Positions 1 through 7,803 of a stretch of DNA of 64,000 nt are shown here, one piece after another. This DNA is from Flavobacterium saccharophilum. GTDB lineage: Bacteria > Bacteroidota > Bacteroidia > Flavobacteriales > Flavobacteriaceae. A program made the translations under genes and the position numbers. The notes under the pieces are model-generated. The model worked only from the letters and a program-made list of their open reading frames with translations. It did no database searches and was not told where the DNA came from. The DNA lies in NCBI RefSeq assembly GCF_900142735.1, contig NZ_FRBY01000002.1, positions 806,001 to 870,000 of the forward strand, read 5' to 3'. How positions within the stretch are numbered: the stretch's first letter is position 1; each line of letters starts with the position of its first letter.

Positions 1-103
1 TAAGTTTTTAAAAAATAATTTAATAAATGTAAACCTCAAAATTACAAGACAGCTAAATTATCTATTTTAAAATTCAACTATATAACATATACGATCAGAT
101 TAT

Positions 104-111
104 TATCTTTG
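104..111 (+). promoter_or_regulatory. Possible -7 promoter box (TATCTTTG)
   Basis: TATCTTTG matches the TAnnTTTG -7 element of Flavobacteriia. It lies directly before a GC-rich hairpin and the toxin remnant, so it could drive that remnant together with the downstream immunity-like gene. No clear TTG -33 element is visible at the usual distance, so the call is weak. Confidence 0.35.
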
Positions 112-116
112 AGTGC

Positions 117-392
117 ACGAGCGGGACGCTCGAGCCAGCAAGGGGTGGCCCAAGTGAACAAATAAATTATTTCTCTCAAAATGCAGTCCAAAATAGAGCT
201 GGTGGAGATTGGTACAAAATGGAAACAGCAGTATCAGATTTTAAAAGAGCAAATCCAAATAGCAAACTAAAAGTAGAAATGGAATTTTATTTCAAAGGAG
301 ATTCGAAAAGACCTTATGCAGTTGATGTTAACGTGTATGTTGATGGTAAATACAATAATACACTAAGTAAAGAAAGTATAACTAATCCCTAA
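117..392 (+). pseudogene. C-terminal remnant of a DNA/RNA non-specific endonuclease toxin
   Basis: Translating the frame that ends at TAA 390-392 gives GGPSEQINYFSQNAVQNR, then a GGDWYKME stretch and a beta-strand tail with SKRPYAVDVNVYVDGK. This resembles the C-terminal half of DNA/RNA non-specific endonuclease domains (Endonuclea_NS_2 type) at the ends of polymorphic and Rhs toxins. The part with the catalytic DRGH-like motif is missing. An in-frame stop lies at 54-56 and there is no start codon in a sensible place, so it is a fragment. The immunity-like gene starts 8 bp later, the usual toxin-immunity order. Family assignment is by eye; it may be a displaced toxin cassette rather than a simply decaying gene. 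Confidence 0.6.
118..132 (+). repeat. GC-rich hairpin CGAGCG-GGA-CGCTCG
   Basis: A perfect 6-bp inverted repeat with a 3-nt loop sits in an otherwise very AT-rich stretch. GC-rich sequence continues to about position 155. It lies at the point where similarity to the nuclease toxin begins, so it may be part of a recombination junction or a small dispersed element. Its function is unknown. Confidence 0.5.
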
Positions 393-400
393 TTAAAAAA

Positions 401-1111
401 ATGGACATAAATTATTTAGTTTCAGAAATAATAAAAAATTACACAGAATTTAATTATGATAAATTAGTTGTGGAGTATATTTTCACTTTACAGGGCAGCT
501 ACAATTTTATCGTAACATACAAGAATGGAACTAATTATACAGAGTCCGAGATTTCTAACAAACCAATTAGAGAAACTGTTCGCCAAATGGTTGAAACATA
601 TAATCAATTAAAAGATTCTACAAAGAAATTTAATTATGTAAAAATAGAAATTAATAAAGAAGGTAATTACACTGAATTATACAGATGGGATAATCAGAAA
701 GAAAAACAAGATTTACTACATTATGCAGAAGTTTTCTATAGATGGGTAAACGATCGAATGATATCTATGATATTCGAATATGAAAAAGATAATAATCTTG
801 TCCCTACTCAATATGATTCAGACGGTGACTTAGAATATTTAAGTTCTTGGGACAGTGGTAAATTCACTTTCCATATTAATAAAAAAAATAGTTTAGACTA
901 CAAAATAGTTCTTACTAAAGATGGAAAAGAAAGAATTTTAGATTTACCATTAAAAGATTATTTTGTAGAGGGAATTTTGGAACATCATAAAGTAACAAAC
1001 AGTGAACTTTCTGATGAATGGAAACCTTGGAATACTATGACATTAAAATCTTATCATAATGATATTCCTCATGATAAGAGAGATGAATTTGTGAATTACA
1101 TTCTAGAATAA
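401..1111 (+). CDS. Probable immunity protein paired with the upstream nuclease-toxin remnant
   Basis: A 236-residue acidic, soluble protein with no signal peptide or membrane segment. It starts 8 bp after the nuclease-toxin tail, where polymorphic toxin loci carry the cognate immunity gene. The sequence is rich in Tyr, Trp, Asp and Glu with alternating strand-like segments, as is common in immunity proteins. It loosely recalls the YezG/DUF600 group that partners YeeF-type nucleases, but I cannot confirm the family. If functional it would bind and block the nuclease domain in the cytoplasm. With the toxin truncated it could be an orphan that protects against kin. The role rests on position; the reading frame itself is secure. 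Confidence 0.55.
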   Translation: MDINYLVSEIIKNYTEFNYDKLVVEYIFTLQGSYNFIVTYKNGTNYTESEISNKPIRETVRQMVETYNQLKDSTKKFNYVKIEINKEGNYTELYRWDNQKEKQDLLHYAEVFYRWVNDRMISMIFEYEKDNNLVPTQYDSDGDLEYLSSWDSGKFTFHINKKNSLDYKIVLTKDGKERILDLPLKDYFVEGILEHHKVTNSELSDEWKPWNTMTLKSYHNDIPHDKRDEFVNYILE

Positions 1112-1136
1112 TTTTTTAAAAGTTTAAATAATTGTT

Positions 1137-2042
1137 TTACTTCTTCACAGCATTATTCGTCACCTTAATCAAATAAGTTCCTTCCGGTAAATCACCAATA
1201 TTAGACGCATTGGCCCCTGTTATTTGTCTTCCTTGCGAGAAAACCTCAACAGTTTTAGGAATATGTGTGTCATTTATTGGTGCAGAAGCGACAGTTTTTA
1301 CCGCTGCTGGAGTCTTTGCAATTGGTGTAGTTACTTTTTTAACTATGCCTGAAGTTTGTGAAGTTTCAGCTACTGCTGAAACTGTTGGTTTCGAACTGTT
1401 GTAAGATTCCATAACCTGCTCGCCCGTCATGGCAACATTATATATTTTAAGATCATCTAGATCGGCATTGATACTAACCGCAGCATTTAATTGTCCCAAT
1501 TTAAGGATATAACCTTTAGTTAAGCGTTGAATTCCGTCTACTGATTGTAACAATTCGCCATTGCGGTATATTTTTGAGCTGGTACCATCATAAGTAATGC
1601 TATATTGGTACCAAACTTCTTTTTGAAGCGGAACTGAAACAACAATATTACTTGTATCACCCCATCCAACCAAACTTAGATCTGAATTGCCGGCAACAGG
1701 AGTTTGTTGCACTAAACCAAAATACTGTGTATTCACTGTACTGCCATACCCTAAAATATAATTGACTGAAGCAATATTATTAAACTTTACCCAAACAGAT
1801 ATTGATCTTGGTTTGTTATCTTGCGGAAGATCCCCTACTACACCTTGTAAAGCCTTATTAGTAAGTCGCTGTGCCCCTTTAGCAACTCCCATTCTGTCAT
1901 TTACAAAATTCGGTATTCCTAAAAGCGAAATCGTATTATCTTTACTACTTAATGTCCCGTTGAACTTAAACTCCTGAACAGGATTTTGGGCGTTAGTATT
2001 AAAAAAGCTTACAAACATTACAGTTAGTAATAGTTTCTTCAT
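1137..2042 (-). CDS. Secreted LamG-like (concanavalin A fold) protein with T9SS-like C-terminus
   Basis: 301 residues. The N-terminus MKKLLLTVMFVSFFNTNAQ is a typical flavobacterial signal peptide. Residues about 25-215 look like a LamG/concanavalin-like jelly-roll domain (motifs SISVWVKFN, YQYSITYDG, ADLDDLKIYNVAMT). A low-complexity Thr/Ala/Val linker leads to a C-terminal strand pattern (VEVFSQGRQI..LPEGTYLIKV) like type A sorting signals of the type IX secretion system. The gene at 2815-3729 is a full-length paralogue with the same architecture, so this is a tandem duplication. Substrate is unknown; LamG modules usually bind glycans or proteins. The upstream region shares an inverted repeat with the paralogue. 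Confidence 0.8.
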   Translation of the reverse strand: MKKLLLTVMFVSFFNTNAQNPVQEFKFNGTLSSKDNTISLLGIPNFVNDRMGVAKGAQRLTNKALQGVVGDLPQDNKPRSISVWVKFNNIASVNYILGYGSTVNTQYFGLVQQTPVAGNSDLSLVGWGDTSNIVVSVPLQKEVWYQYSITYDGTSSKIYRNGELLQSVDGIQRLTKGYILKLGQLNAAVSINADLDDLKIYNVAMTGEQVMESYNSSKPTVSAVAETSQTSGIVKKVTTPIAKTPAAVKTVASAPINDTHIPKTVEVFSQGRQITGANASNIGDLPEGTYLIKVTNNAVKK

Positions 2043-2471
2043 ATTTATGGATTTTAGGCATTTAGAAAAGTGTATCTCAACAACATACTTCTATATAATA
2101 ATATAGCTAGTAAAAATTTAATAAATTAAATCAAAACCCTTTTAAATAATCAAAATTGATAGTTAAAAGCCGCTCATTACATTTATTTATACTTTTATAT
2201 ATTTTGTTAAAACTATAAATTTAATTCAATTTAACAAACTTATATCACGTATAAATACGGTATTCTCATTAAAATAAAGAAAATAATATTTTTCAGAGTA
2301 ACAAAACCCAATATTTGTAAAGACATTTTTACAAAACAATCTTTTTGTTCAAAACTAGTTTACCATTTCCCAAAAAAAATACCCTCCCGAAGAATTTTAA
2401 GTTTGAAATTATACATTGTTTATAATGATTTTAAACTAAAACACAGAATTATGAAAGTTCATATTAACTAT
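2043..2471. other. AT-rich intergenic region upstream of LamG gene 1
   Basis: About 430 bp without a gene. It probably holds a long 5' leader or control region for the minus-strand LamG gene. A 22-bp segment at 2176-2197 and the CGTATAAATACG palindrome at 2248-2259 recur in the same order upstream of the second LamG gene (3872-3893 and 3945-3956). No coding potential is seen. Confidence 0.6.
2248..2259. promoter_or_regulatory. Inverted repeat CGTAT-AA-ATACG, candidate operator of LamG gene 1
   Basis: Perfect 5-bp inverted repeat with a 2-bp centre, followed by GTATTC on the plus strand. It lies 206 bp upstream of the LamG start. The same palindrome and flank occur 216 bp upstream of the paralogous LamG gene, which suggests a shared transcription-factor site kept in both copies. 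The regulator is not identified. Confidence 0.5.
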
Positions 2472-2479
2472 TATATTTG
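2472..2479 (+). promoter_or_regulatory. -7 promoter box TATATTTG for the small lipoprotein gene
   Basis: TATATTTG fits the TAnnTTTG consensus. Transcription from it would start near 2484, about 26 nt before the ATG at 2510. This excludes the alternative TTG start at 2477, which lies inside the box. Confidence 0.55.
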
Positions 2480-2509
2480 TGGCTCCTCAAAATAATAATA
2501 AAAGAAAAT

Positions 2510-2701
2510 ATGAAAACATCAAAATATACAAAAGTTGCCGTAATCATTATGGTTATTCTATTTGTAGTTATTAGCGTAATAAGCTGTAGTGTTCATACAC
2601 ACAGCCATAGTTCAGGCAAAGTTCCACCGGGACAAGCTAAAAAAATGTCTGGAAGTAAAAGCGCAAAAGCTTACGCACCTGGACAACAGAAAAAACACTA
2701 A
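2510..2701 (+). CDS. Small PPGxxKK/APGxxKK-motif lipoprotein (often labelled 'quinol oxidase subunit 4')
   Basis: 63 residues from the ATG at 2510, chosen because the -7 box lies just upstream. An N-terminal hydrophobic segment (about residues 8-24) ends in SVISC, a lipobox-like site, then a His/Ser-rich spacer (HTHSHSSG). Two basic motifs follow, KVPPGQAKK and AYAPGQQKK. Small proteins of this pattern are common in Bacteroidota and are often auto-annotated as 'quinol oxidase subunit 4', with no support here since no quinol oxidase gene is adjacent. Probably a lipid-anchored periplasmic or surface peptide of unknown function. It lies between the two LamG paralogues on the opposite strand and has its own terminator. 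Confidence 0.7.
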   Translation: MKTSKYTKVAVIIMVILFVVISVISCSVHTHSHSSGKVPPGQAKKMSGSKSAKAYAPGQQKKH

Positions 2702-2709
2702 TAAAAACA

Positions 2710-2746
2710 AAAAAGCCTTTTAAAATCCAACTTTAAAAGGCTTTTT
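2710..2746 (+). terminator. Rho-independent terminator, possibly bidirectional
   Basis: 15-bp inverted repeat (arms 2710-2724 and 2732-2746) around GCCTTTT with T-runs on both strands. It follows the small lipoprotein gene and could also end minus-strand transcription from the LamG gene at 2815. Confidence 0.85.
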
Positions 2747-2814
2747 CAACTATTCAAAAAATTTAATTCTACTAACACAAAAAAAACTAACTAACTATCT
2801 TTATAAACCAAATT

Positions 2815-3729
2815 TTATTTCGAAGTTATCTTGTTCGCAGGCTTATTTGTAATTTTTAATAAATAAGTCCCTTCAGGCAAATCATTAATACTCATTGTAC
2901 TGTCGCCAACTATTTTTTGTCCCTGAGAGTATACTTCTATATTTTTAGTCACTCCGTTTATTTCACTGGTTGTAATAATTGAATTTGATGGAGCCGTTTT
3001 TGTAGCAACTTTTACCTTTTCAACATTTTTCCCGGCATTTGAAGCTACTATCGGTTCCTTAGCAACAATTAATGGCTTGGAGTTATTATACTGATCTAAA
3101 ATCTGTTCATCTGTCATTGCGACATTATAAATCTTTAAATCGTCGATATCAGCATTTATACCAACTGTTGTGTTAATTTCGCCCAATCTGAAAATATCTC
3201 CTTTTGTAGAGCGCGATATTCCGCTCACTGATTTTAATAATTGTCCGTCGCGATATATTTTAGAAACTGTGCCATCAAAAGTGATACTGTAGTGATACCA
3301 GGTATTTTTTACTAAAGGAGTCGAAACAATAACATCATTTGAAGCCCCCCAACCTGCTAAACTTAGATCCGAATTAGAAGAGGCTGTACCTTGTTGCAAC
3401 AAGCCACAATATTGAGCATTGTATGCAGTTCCGTAACCCCAAATATAATTTGCCGATGCAATATCATTAAGTTTTACCCAAATCGTAACTGTACGTGCCT
3501 TATTATCTTGAGGAAGGTCGGCTATAATAGCCTCCATACCTTTATTAACTAAACGCTGAGCACTATTTGCAACTCCATTTCTATCGGCAACAAAGTTGTT
3601 TGTTCCCATAAATGAAGTTGTATTTTTAGCATTAACCAAAGTTCCATTAAAATCGAATTCCTGTATTGGATTTTGAGCATTTACACTCAAAAAACTTACA
3701 AACATTAATGTTAGTAGTATTTTTTTCAT
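2815..3729 (-). CDS. Secreted LamG-like protein, tandem paralogue, T9SS-like C-terminus
   Basis: 304 residues, co-linear with the product of 1137-2042: signal peptide MKKILLTLMFVSFLSVNAQ, LamG-like domain (about 25-215; motifs VTIWVKLND, YHYSITFDG, ADIDDLKIYNVAMT), a variable Lys/Val/Thr linker and a C-terminal sorting-like strand (IEVYSQGQKI..LPEGTYLLKI). The ends and the core are well conserved between copies while the linker has diverged, as expected of a secreted pair kept for a surface role. Ligand unknown. The gene has its own long upstream region with the shared CGTATAAATACG palindrome. Confidence 0.8.
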   Translation of the reverse strand: MKKILLTLMFVSFLSVNAQNPIQEFDFNGTLVNAKNTTSFMGTNNFVADRNGVANSAQRLVNKGMEAIIADLPQDNKARTVTIWVKLNDIASANYIWGYGTAYNAQYCGLLQQGTASSNSDLSLAGWGASNDVIVSTPLVKNTWYHYSITFDGTVSKIYRDGQLLKSVSGISRSTKGDIFRLGEINTTVGINADIDDLKIYNVAMTDEQILDQYNNSKPLIVAKEPIVASNAGKNVEKVKVATKTAPSNSIITTSEINGVTKNIEVYSQGQKIVGDSTMSINDLPEGTYLLKITNKPANKITSK

Positions 3730-4030
3730 TATAGTAGATTTAGGGTATAAAAAAACATTGTGTCATTTTAATACCTCTAATCTATATTTTTAAGCTTTTA
3801 GTCGGAAATTTTCCCGACAAAAAACCTAAATAATCGTTTAAATAACCTAAATCGATCATTTTACGTAGTTAATTACATTTATTTATACTTTTAACAATAT
3901 TATTAAAATACTAAATTAAATTCATGTAAAACTTTAATTTCTTACGTATAAATACGGTATTCATAAACTTTTAAGACATACTTGACAATACGAAAACCTT
4001 TTTTTTCTACAGTACAGCTCTTAAAACAAA
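3730..4030. other. Intergenic region upstream of LamG gene 2
   Basis: About 300 bp without coding potential. It contains the second copies of the 22-bp block (3872-3893) and the palindrome (3945-3956) found upstream of LamG gene 1, and ends at the terminator of the cysteine-synthase-like gene. Confidence 0.6.
3945..3956. promoter_or_regulatory. Inverted repeat CGTAT-AA-ATACG, candidate operator of LamG gene 2
   Basis: Second copy of the palindrome, 216 bp upstream of this LamG start and again followed by GGTATTC. Recurrence at the same relative place in both paralogues argues for a functional site, though recent duplication alone could also explain it. Confidence 0.5.
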
Positions 4031-4062
4031 AAAACTCCGAATAATTAAATATTCGGAGTTTT
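4031..4062 (-). terminator. Rho-independent terminator of the cysteine-synthase-like gene
   Basis: 13-bp arms (4031-4043 and 4050-4062) with core ACTCCGAATA and an A-run on the plus side, which is a U-tract for minus-strand transcripts ending at 4085. Confidence 0.85.
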
Positions 4063-4084
4063 ATATTATTAAGACTTTTTCTTC

Positions 4085-5125
4085 TTATTTCACAAATTCA
4101 ATTTTTTGAACTTCTTCTTCATTAATACTATCAAAAAATCCTTGTTCATTCATCCAGTCATCACTAAAGACTTTACTCATATAACGAGAACCGTGATCAG
4201 GGAAAATAGCAATAATATTACTATCTTTTGTAAACTCCCCCTCCTCAGCATATTGCTTGATGGCTTGCATTACAGCTCCAGAAGTATATCCAACAAATAA
4301 ACCTTCTTTACGAGTGATCTCTCTTGCAGAATGCGCACTTTCTTCGTCGGTTACTTTCATGAATTTATCAATAATATCAAAATCTGTAGCAGACGGAATT
4401 AAGTTTTTACCTAACCCTTCAATACGGTAAGGATAAATCTCTTTGTTATCAAATTCTCTTGTTTCGTGGTATTTTTTCAGTACCGATCCAAAAGCATCTA
4501 CACCTAAGATTCTAATATTTGGATTTTGCTCTTTTAGGAATTTAGCTGTTCCTGAGATTGTTCCTCCAGTTCCGCTACAAGCAACAAGGTGTGTAATTTG
4601 TCCCTTTGTCTGTTCCCAAATTTCAGGACCTGTAGTGTTATAATGTGCATCAATATTCAACTGATTAAAGTATTGATTGATGTAAACTGAACCTTTAGTT
4701 TCTTCGTGTAAACGTTTGGCAACATTATAGTAAGATCTTTCATCATCAGCTGAAACGTGAGCCGGGCAAACATAAACTTTTGCGCCTAAACTTCTCAACA
4801 TGTCAATTTTGTCTTTTGATGATTTTGAACTTACTGCCAAAATACAGTTGTAACCTTTAATAATGCTGACCATTGCCAAACTAAAACCAGTATTACCAGA
4901 TGTAGTTTCGATGATCGTGTCTCCAGGAGAAAGGATTCCTTTTTTCTCGGCTTCTTCAATAATATATAACGCTATTCTATCTTTTGAGGAATGACCCGGA
5001 TTAAAAGCTTCTACCTTTGCGTAGAAATTTCCTTCTAACTCTTCGGTGATTTTATTTAGTTTAATAAGTGGGGTGTTACCTATTAACTCTAAAACATTAT
5101 TATAAGCATTTATTTCTTCTTTCAT
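4085..5125 (-). CDS. PLP-dependent cysteine synthase / cystathionine beta-synthase family enzyme
   Basis: 346 residues from [10 protein letters not shown]; an ATG eight codons upstream is less likely because the family starts near here. Fold-type II PLP enzyme: [11 protein letters not shown] opening, PLP-lysine motif GHSSKDR, substrate loop TTSGNTG and phosphate-binding [13 protein letters not shown] replaces the SVKDR usual in O-acetylserine sulfhydrylases. Length and C-terminus fit the cystathionine beta-synthase-like branch without a CBS-domain tail. It would make cysteine or cystathionine from an activated serine. A separate cysE-cysM pair lies at 44.9-46.6 kb, so this copy likely serves another role such as transsulfuration. 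Single gene with its own terminator. Confidence 0.85.
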   Translation of the reverse strand: MKEEINAYNNVLELIGNTPLIKLNKITEELEGNFYAKVEAFNPGHSSKDRIALYIIEEAEKKGILSPGDTIIETTSGNTGFSLAMVSIIKGYNCILAVSSKSSKDKIDMLRSLGAKVYVCPAHVSADDERSYYNVAKRLHEETKGSVYINQYFNQLNIDAHYNTTGPEIWEQTKGQITHLVACSGTGGTISGTAKFLKEQNPNIRILGVDAFGSVLKKYHETREFDNKEIYPYRIEGLGKNLIPSATDFDIIDKFMKVTDEESAHSAREITRKEGLFVGYTSGAVMQAIKQYAEEGEFTKDSNIIAIFPDHGSRYMSKVFSDDWMNEQGFFDSINEEEVQKIEFVK

Positions 5126-5195
5126 AAAAAAATAGTTAATCGAAGGCATTTTAAAATAACCCCGATAGGTTGCAAATTTAACAAAAAATTTCTAA

Positions 5196-7331
5196 TTAGC
5201 TTTTAATTTTTTCTAAATCTAATAAAAAACTAAATTCCTTTGCTAAGTCTTTTAAAGCTTCAAATCTTCCTGAAGCGCCACCATGTCCAGCATCCATATT
5301 GGTGTCTAAAAACAAAAAATTATCATTTGTTTTCATAGTTCTCAACTTGGCGACCCATTTTGCAGGCTCCCAATACTGCACTTGTGAATCGTGCAATCCT
5401 GTGGAAACATACATATTAGGATATTTTTGTGCTTTTACATTATCATAAGGTGAATAGGATAACATATAATCATAATATTTCTTATTGTTTGGGTTTCCCC
5501 ATTCATCATATTCTCCGGTTGTCAACGGAATACTATCGTCAAGCATTGTTGTAATAACATCCACAAAAGGTACCTGAGCTATCACTCCATTGTACAATTC
5601 CGGCGCTTCATTTACAATAACGCCCATCAAAAGTCCTCCTGCAGATCCTCCTTCTGCATACAAATGTTCAGCAGAAGTAAATTTTTCGTTAATCACAAAT
5701 TTAGAGCAATCGATGAAATCTGTAAAGGTATTTTTCTTTTTTAACAGTTTTCCGTCTTCATACCATTGTCTTCCCAAATCCTCTCCTCCTCTAATATGAG
5801 CGATAGCATAAACAAATCCGCGGTCTAACAGAGAAAGTCGTGTTGAAGAAAAATACGTATCCATAGTTATCCCATAAGAACCATAGGCATAAAGCAATAA
5901 CGGGTTTTTACCGTTTTTTACTAATCCTTTGCGGTAAATCATCGAAATTGGCACCTTAACACCATCTCTGGCCGTTGCCCAAACTCTCTCTTCGATGTAA
6001 TTCTCTTTATCAAATTTTCCACCCAAAACCTGTTGTTCCTTTAGAATTTCTTTGGTTTTAGTTTTCATATTAAAATCAATTACAGACGATGGCGTTGCAA
6101 GTGATTGGTAACTGTAACGCAAAACATCTGTATCAAAATCAATATTCGTTGTGGTATAAGCATTGTAAGTTTCGCTTCCAAAAGGTAAATAATAATCCAG
6201 CTCATCATTCCAAGGCATAATGCGAATATGATTCAATCCGTTTGAACGTTCTTCTACAACTAAATAATTTTTAAAGATTTCAATATCTTCCAGCAAAACA
6301 TCTTCACGATGCGGAATAAGATCTACCCAATATTTTTTTGCTGTTTTATTTTCAGGCGTTTTCATCAACTTAAAGTTGGTAGCCTTATCTTTATTCGTTA
6401 AAATGTAAAAAGAGTCTTCATAGTGAGAAATACTATATTCAAGACCGCGTACACGTGGCTGAAAAACTTCAAACTCTCCATCCGGATTATCTGAATTCAA
6501 AATTCTGTATTCAGTCGTTAATGTACTTCCCGAGCCAATTACAATATATTTTCTTGATTTTTCTTTACTGATTGAAACATTAAAAGTGTCATCGGTTTCA
6601 TTAAAAACCAAAACATCGGTTGCAGAATCACTATTTATTTTATGCTTAAAAACCTTATCAGATCTTAACGTAACTTCATCCTGTTTAACATAAAAAATAG
6701 TTTTATTATCGTTTGCCCAAACAGATCCGCCGGTCGCATTTTCTATTTTGTCAGCCAGAATTTCGTTTGTCTCTAAATTTTTAATCTGTATGGTGTAAAT
6801 TCTTCTACCAACAAGATCAAGTCCAAAACTCGCAAATTTGTTATCTGGGCTAATGCTTAAACCTCCTAATTTAAAGTAAGCATGCCCTTTTGCCATTTCG
6901 TTGCAATTGAACATAATTTCTTCTTCTGCAGAAAGGCTTCCTTTTTTTCTTGAAAAAATTGGATAATCCTGTCCCGTTTCAAATCGGGTAATATAGTAGT
7001 ACCCATTATAAAAATAAGGCACAGATGCATCATCTTCTTTAATCCTGCCCTTCATCTCCTCATACAAAGATTCTTGTAGCTCTTTTGTATGCGAAGTCAT
7101 ATTTTGATAGTAGACATTCTCTTGGTTTAGATAATCAATAACCTCTGAATTTTCTCTGTCATTGAGCCAAAAATAATTATCGATTCGGGTTTCTTTATGT
7201 TTTTTTAAGTTTTTTGGAATTACTTTGGCCTGTGGAGCCTTTATATCGTTTTGCATTGATTGAGCATTAATTTTTAAATAAGAAGAGGCAAAAATACTAT
7301 AAACACAATAGAACGGAATTAATTTTTTCAT
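5196..7331 (-). CDS. ptrB: Prolyl oligopeptidase family serine peptidase (S9A, oligopeptidase B-like)
   Basis: 711 residues from MKKLIPFYC. The frame is open further upstream, but that would overlap the divergent ybaB gene and its promoter, and this start gives a plausible signal peptide ending near KINAQ. Residues about 35-430 form the seven-bladed propeller typical of S9A; the alpha/beta hydrolase follows. The catalytic triad is visible: Ser563 in GGSAGG, Asp648 in LHDSQV and His683 in DAGHGG. Oligopeptidase B types cleave short peptides after basic residues, prolyl oligopeptidases after Pro; the sequence is closer to the former. A periplasmic or surface location follows from the leader. 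Monocistronic, divergent from ybaB. Confidence 0.88.
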   Translation of the reverse strand: MKKLIPFYCVYSIFASSYLKINAQSMQNDIKAPQAKVIPKNLKKHKETRIDNYFWLNDRENSEVIDYLNQENVYYQNMTSHTKELQESLYEEMKGRIKEDDASVPYFYNGYYYITRFETGQDYPIFSRKKGSLSAEEEIMFNCNEMAKGHAYFKLGGLSISPDNKFASFGLDLVGRRIYTIQIKNLETNEILADKIENATGGSVWANDNKTIFYVKQDEVTLRSDKVFKHKINSDSATDVLVFNETDDTFNVSISKEKSRKYIVIGSGSTLTTEYRILNSDNPDGEFEVFQPRVRGLEYSISHYEDSFYILTNKDKATNFKLMKTPENKTAKKYWVDLIPHREDVLLEDIEIFKNYLVVEERSNGLNHIRIMPWNDELDYYLPFGSETYNAYTTTNIDFDTDVLRYSYQSLATPSSVIDFNMKTKTKEILKEQQVLGGKFDKENYIEERVWATARDGVKVPISMIYRKGLVKNGKNPLLLYAYGSYGITMDTYFSSTRLSLLDRGFVYAIAHIRGGEDLGRQWYEDGKLLKKKNTFTDFIDCSKFVINEKFTSAEHLYAEGGSAGGLLMGVIVNEAPELYNGVIAQVPFVDVITTMLDDSIPLTTGEYDEWGNPNNKKYYDYMLSYSPYDNVKAQKYPNMYVSTGLHDSQVQYWEPAKWVAKLRTMKTNDNFLFLDTNMDAGHGGASGRFEALKDLAKEFSFLLDLEKIKS

Positions 7332-7342
7332 AAAATATTGTA

Positions 7343-7372
7343 TTGATATAATACAGCAATATACTAATTTTG
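7343..7372 (+). promoter_or_regulatory. Promoter of ybaB (TTG-N19-TAATTTTG)
   Basis: TTG at 7343-7345 and TAATTTTG at 7365-7372, spaced 19 nt, match the Flavobacterium -33/-7 pattern. Transcription would start near 7376, about 23 nt before the ybaB ATG. Confidence 0.6.
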
Positions 7373-7398
7373 TCTGAAATAATTTAAAAATCAACAAA

Positions 7399-7719
7399 AT
7401 GGATTTAATGGGAATGATGGGTAAACTTAAAGAAACCCAACAAAAAATTGAAGATACAAAAAAGCGTTTGGATACTGTTTTAATTGACGAACAAAGCGCT
7501 GACGGATTATTGAAAGTGACATTAACTGCTAATAGAAAAGTTACATCAATCTCTATTGACGACTCTTTATTAGAAGACAAAGAACAATTGGAAGATTACT
7601 TAATTGTAACTTTAAATAAAGCTATTGAAAAAGCAACAAACGTAAACGAAAGAGAATTGGATGCCGTTGCCAAAATGGATATGCCAATGATTCCGGGGAT
7701 GGATAACTTATTTAAGTAG
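7399..7719 (+). CDS. ybaB: YbaB/EbfC family nucleoid-associated protein
   Basis: 106 residues, the usual size. The sequence has the family pattern: N-terminal [19 protein letters not shown] helix, central strands [23 protein letters not shown], and a C-terminal helix with [15 protein letters not shown]. The family forms small dimers that bind DNA and coat the nucleoid. In many bacteria ybaB sits between dnaX and recR, but here it stands alone, facing away from the oligopeptidase gene and towards the threonine aldolase gene, with a repeat hairpin in the 3' gap. Confidence 0.92.
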   Translation: MDLMGMMGKLKETQQKIEDTKKRLDTVLIDEQSADGLLKVTLTANRKVTSISIDDSLLEDKEQLEDYLIVTLNKAIEKATNVNERELDAVAKMDMPMIPGMDNLFK

Positions 7720-7730
7720 AAAGTTAAATT

Positions 7731-7799
7731 GTTTCAGGTTTCAAGTTTCAGGTTATTTCGTAACGTAAAACTTGAAACCTGAAACTTGAAACCTGAAAC
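7731..7799. repeat. 24-bp perfect inverted repeat of the AACCTGAAAC family
   Basis: Arms 7731-7754 and 7776-7799 are exact reverse complements, built from the repeated words GAAACCTGAAACTTGAAACC. A 21-nt loop separates them. The same 24-mer arm recurs at 10114-10137, and shorter relatives lie at 62935-62975. It lies between convergent genes and may end both transcripts, but it lacks a T-tract. Confidence 0.85.
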
Positions 7800-7803
7800 A
7801 AAA

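Noticed and set aside
7332..7580. N-terminal extension of the oligopeptidase reading frame upstream of 7331
   Set aside because: It would overlap the ybaB coding region and its promoter, and the internal start at 7331 gives a signal peptide.
7731..7799. CRISPR-like repeat
   Set aside because: It is an inverted rather than regularly spaced direct repeat, has no spacers, and no cas genes are near.
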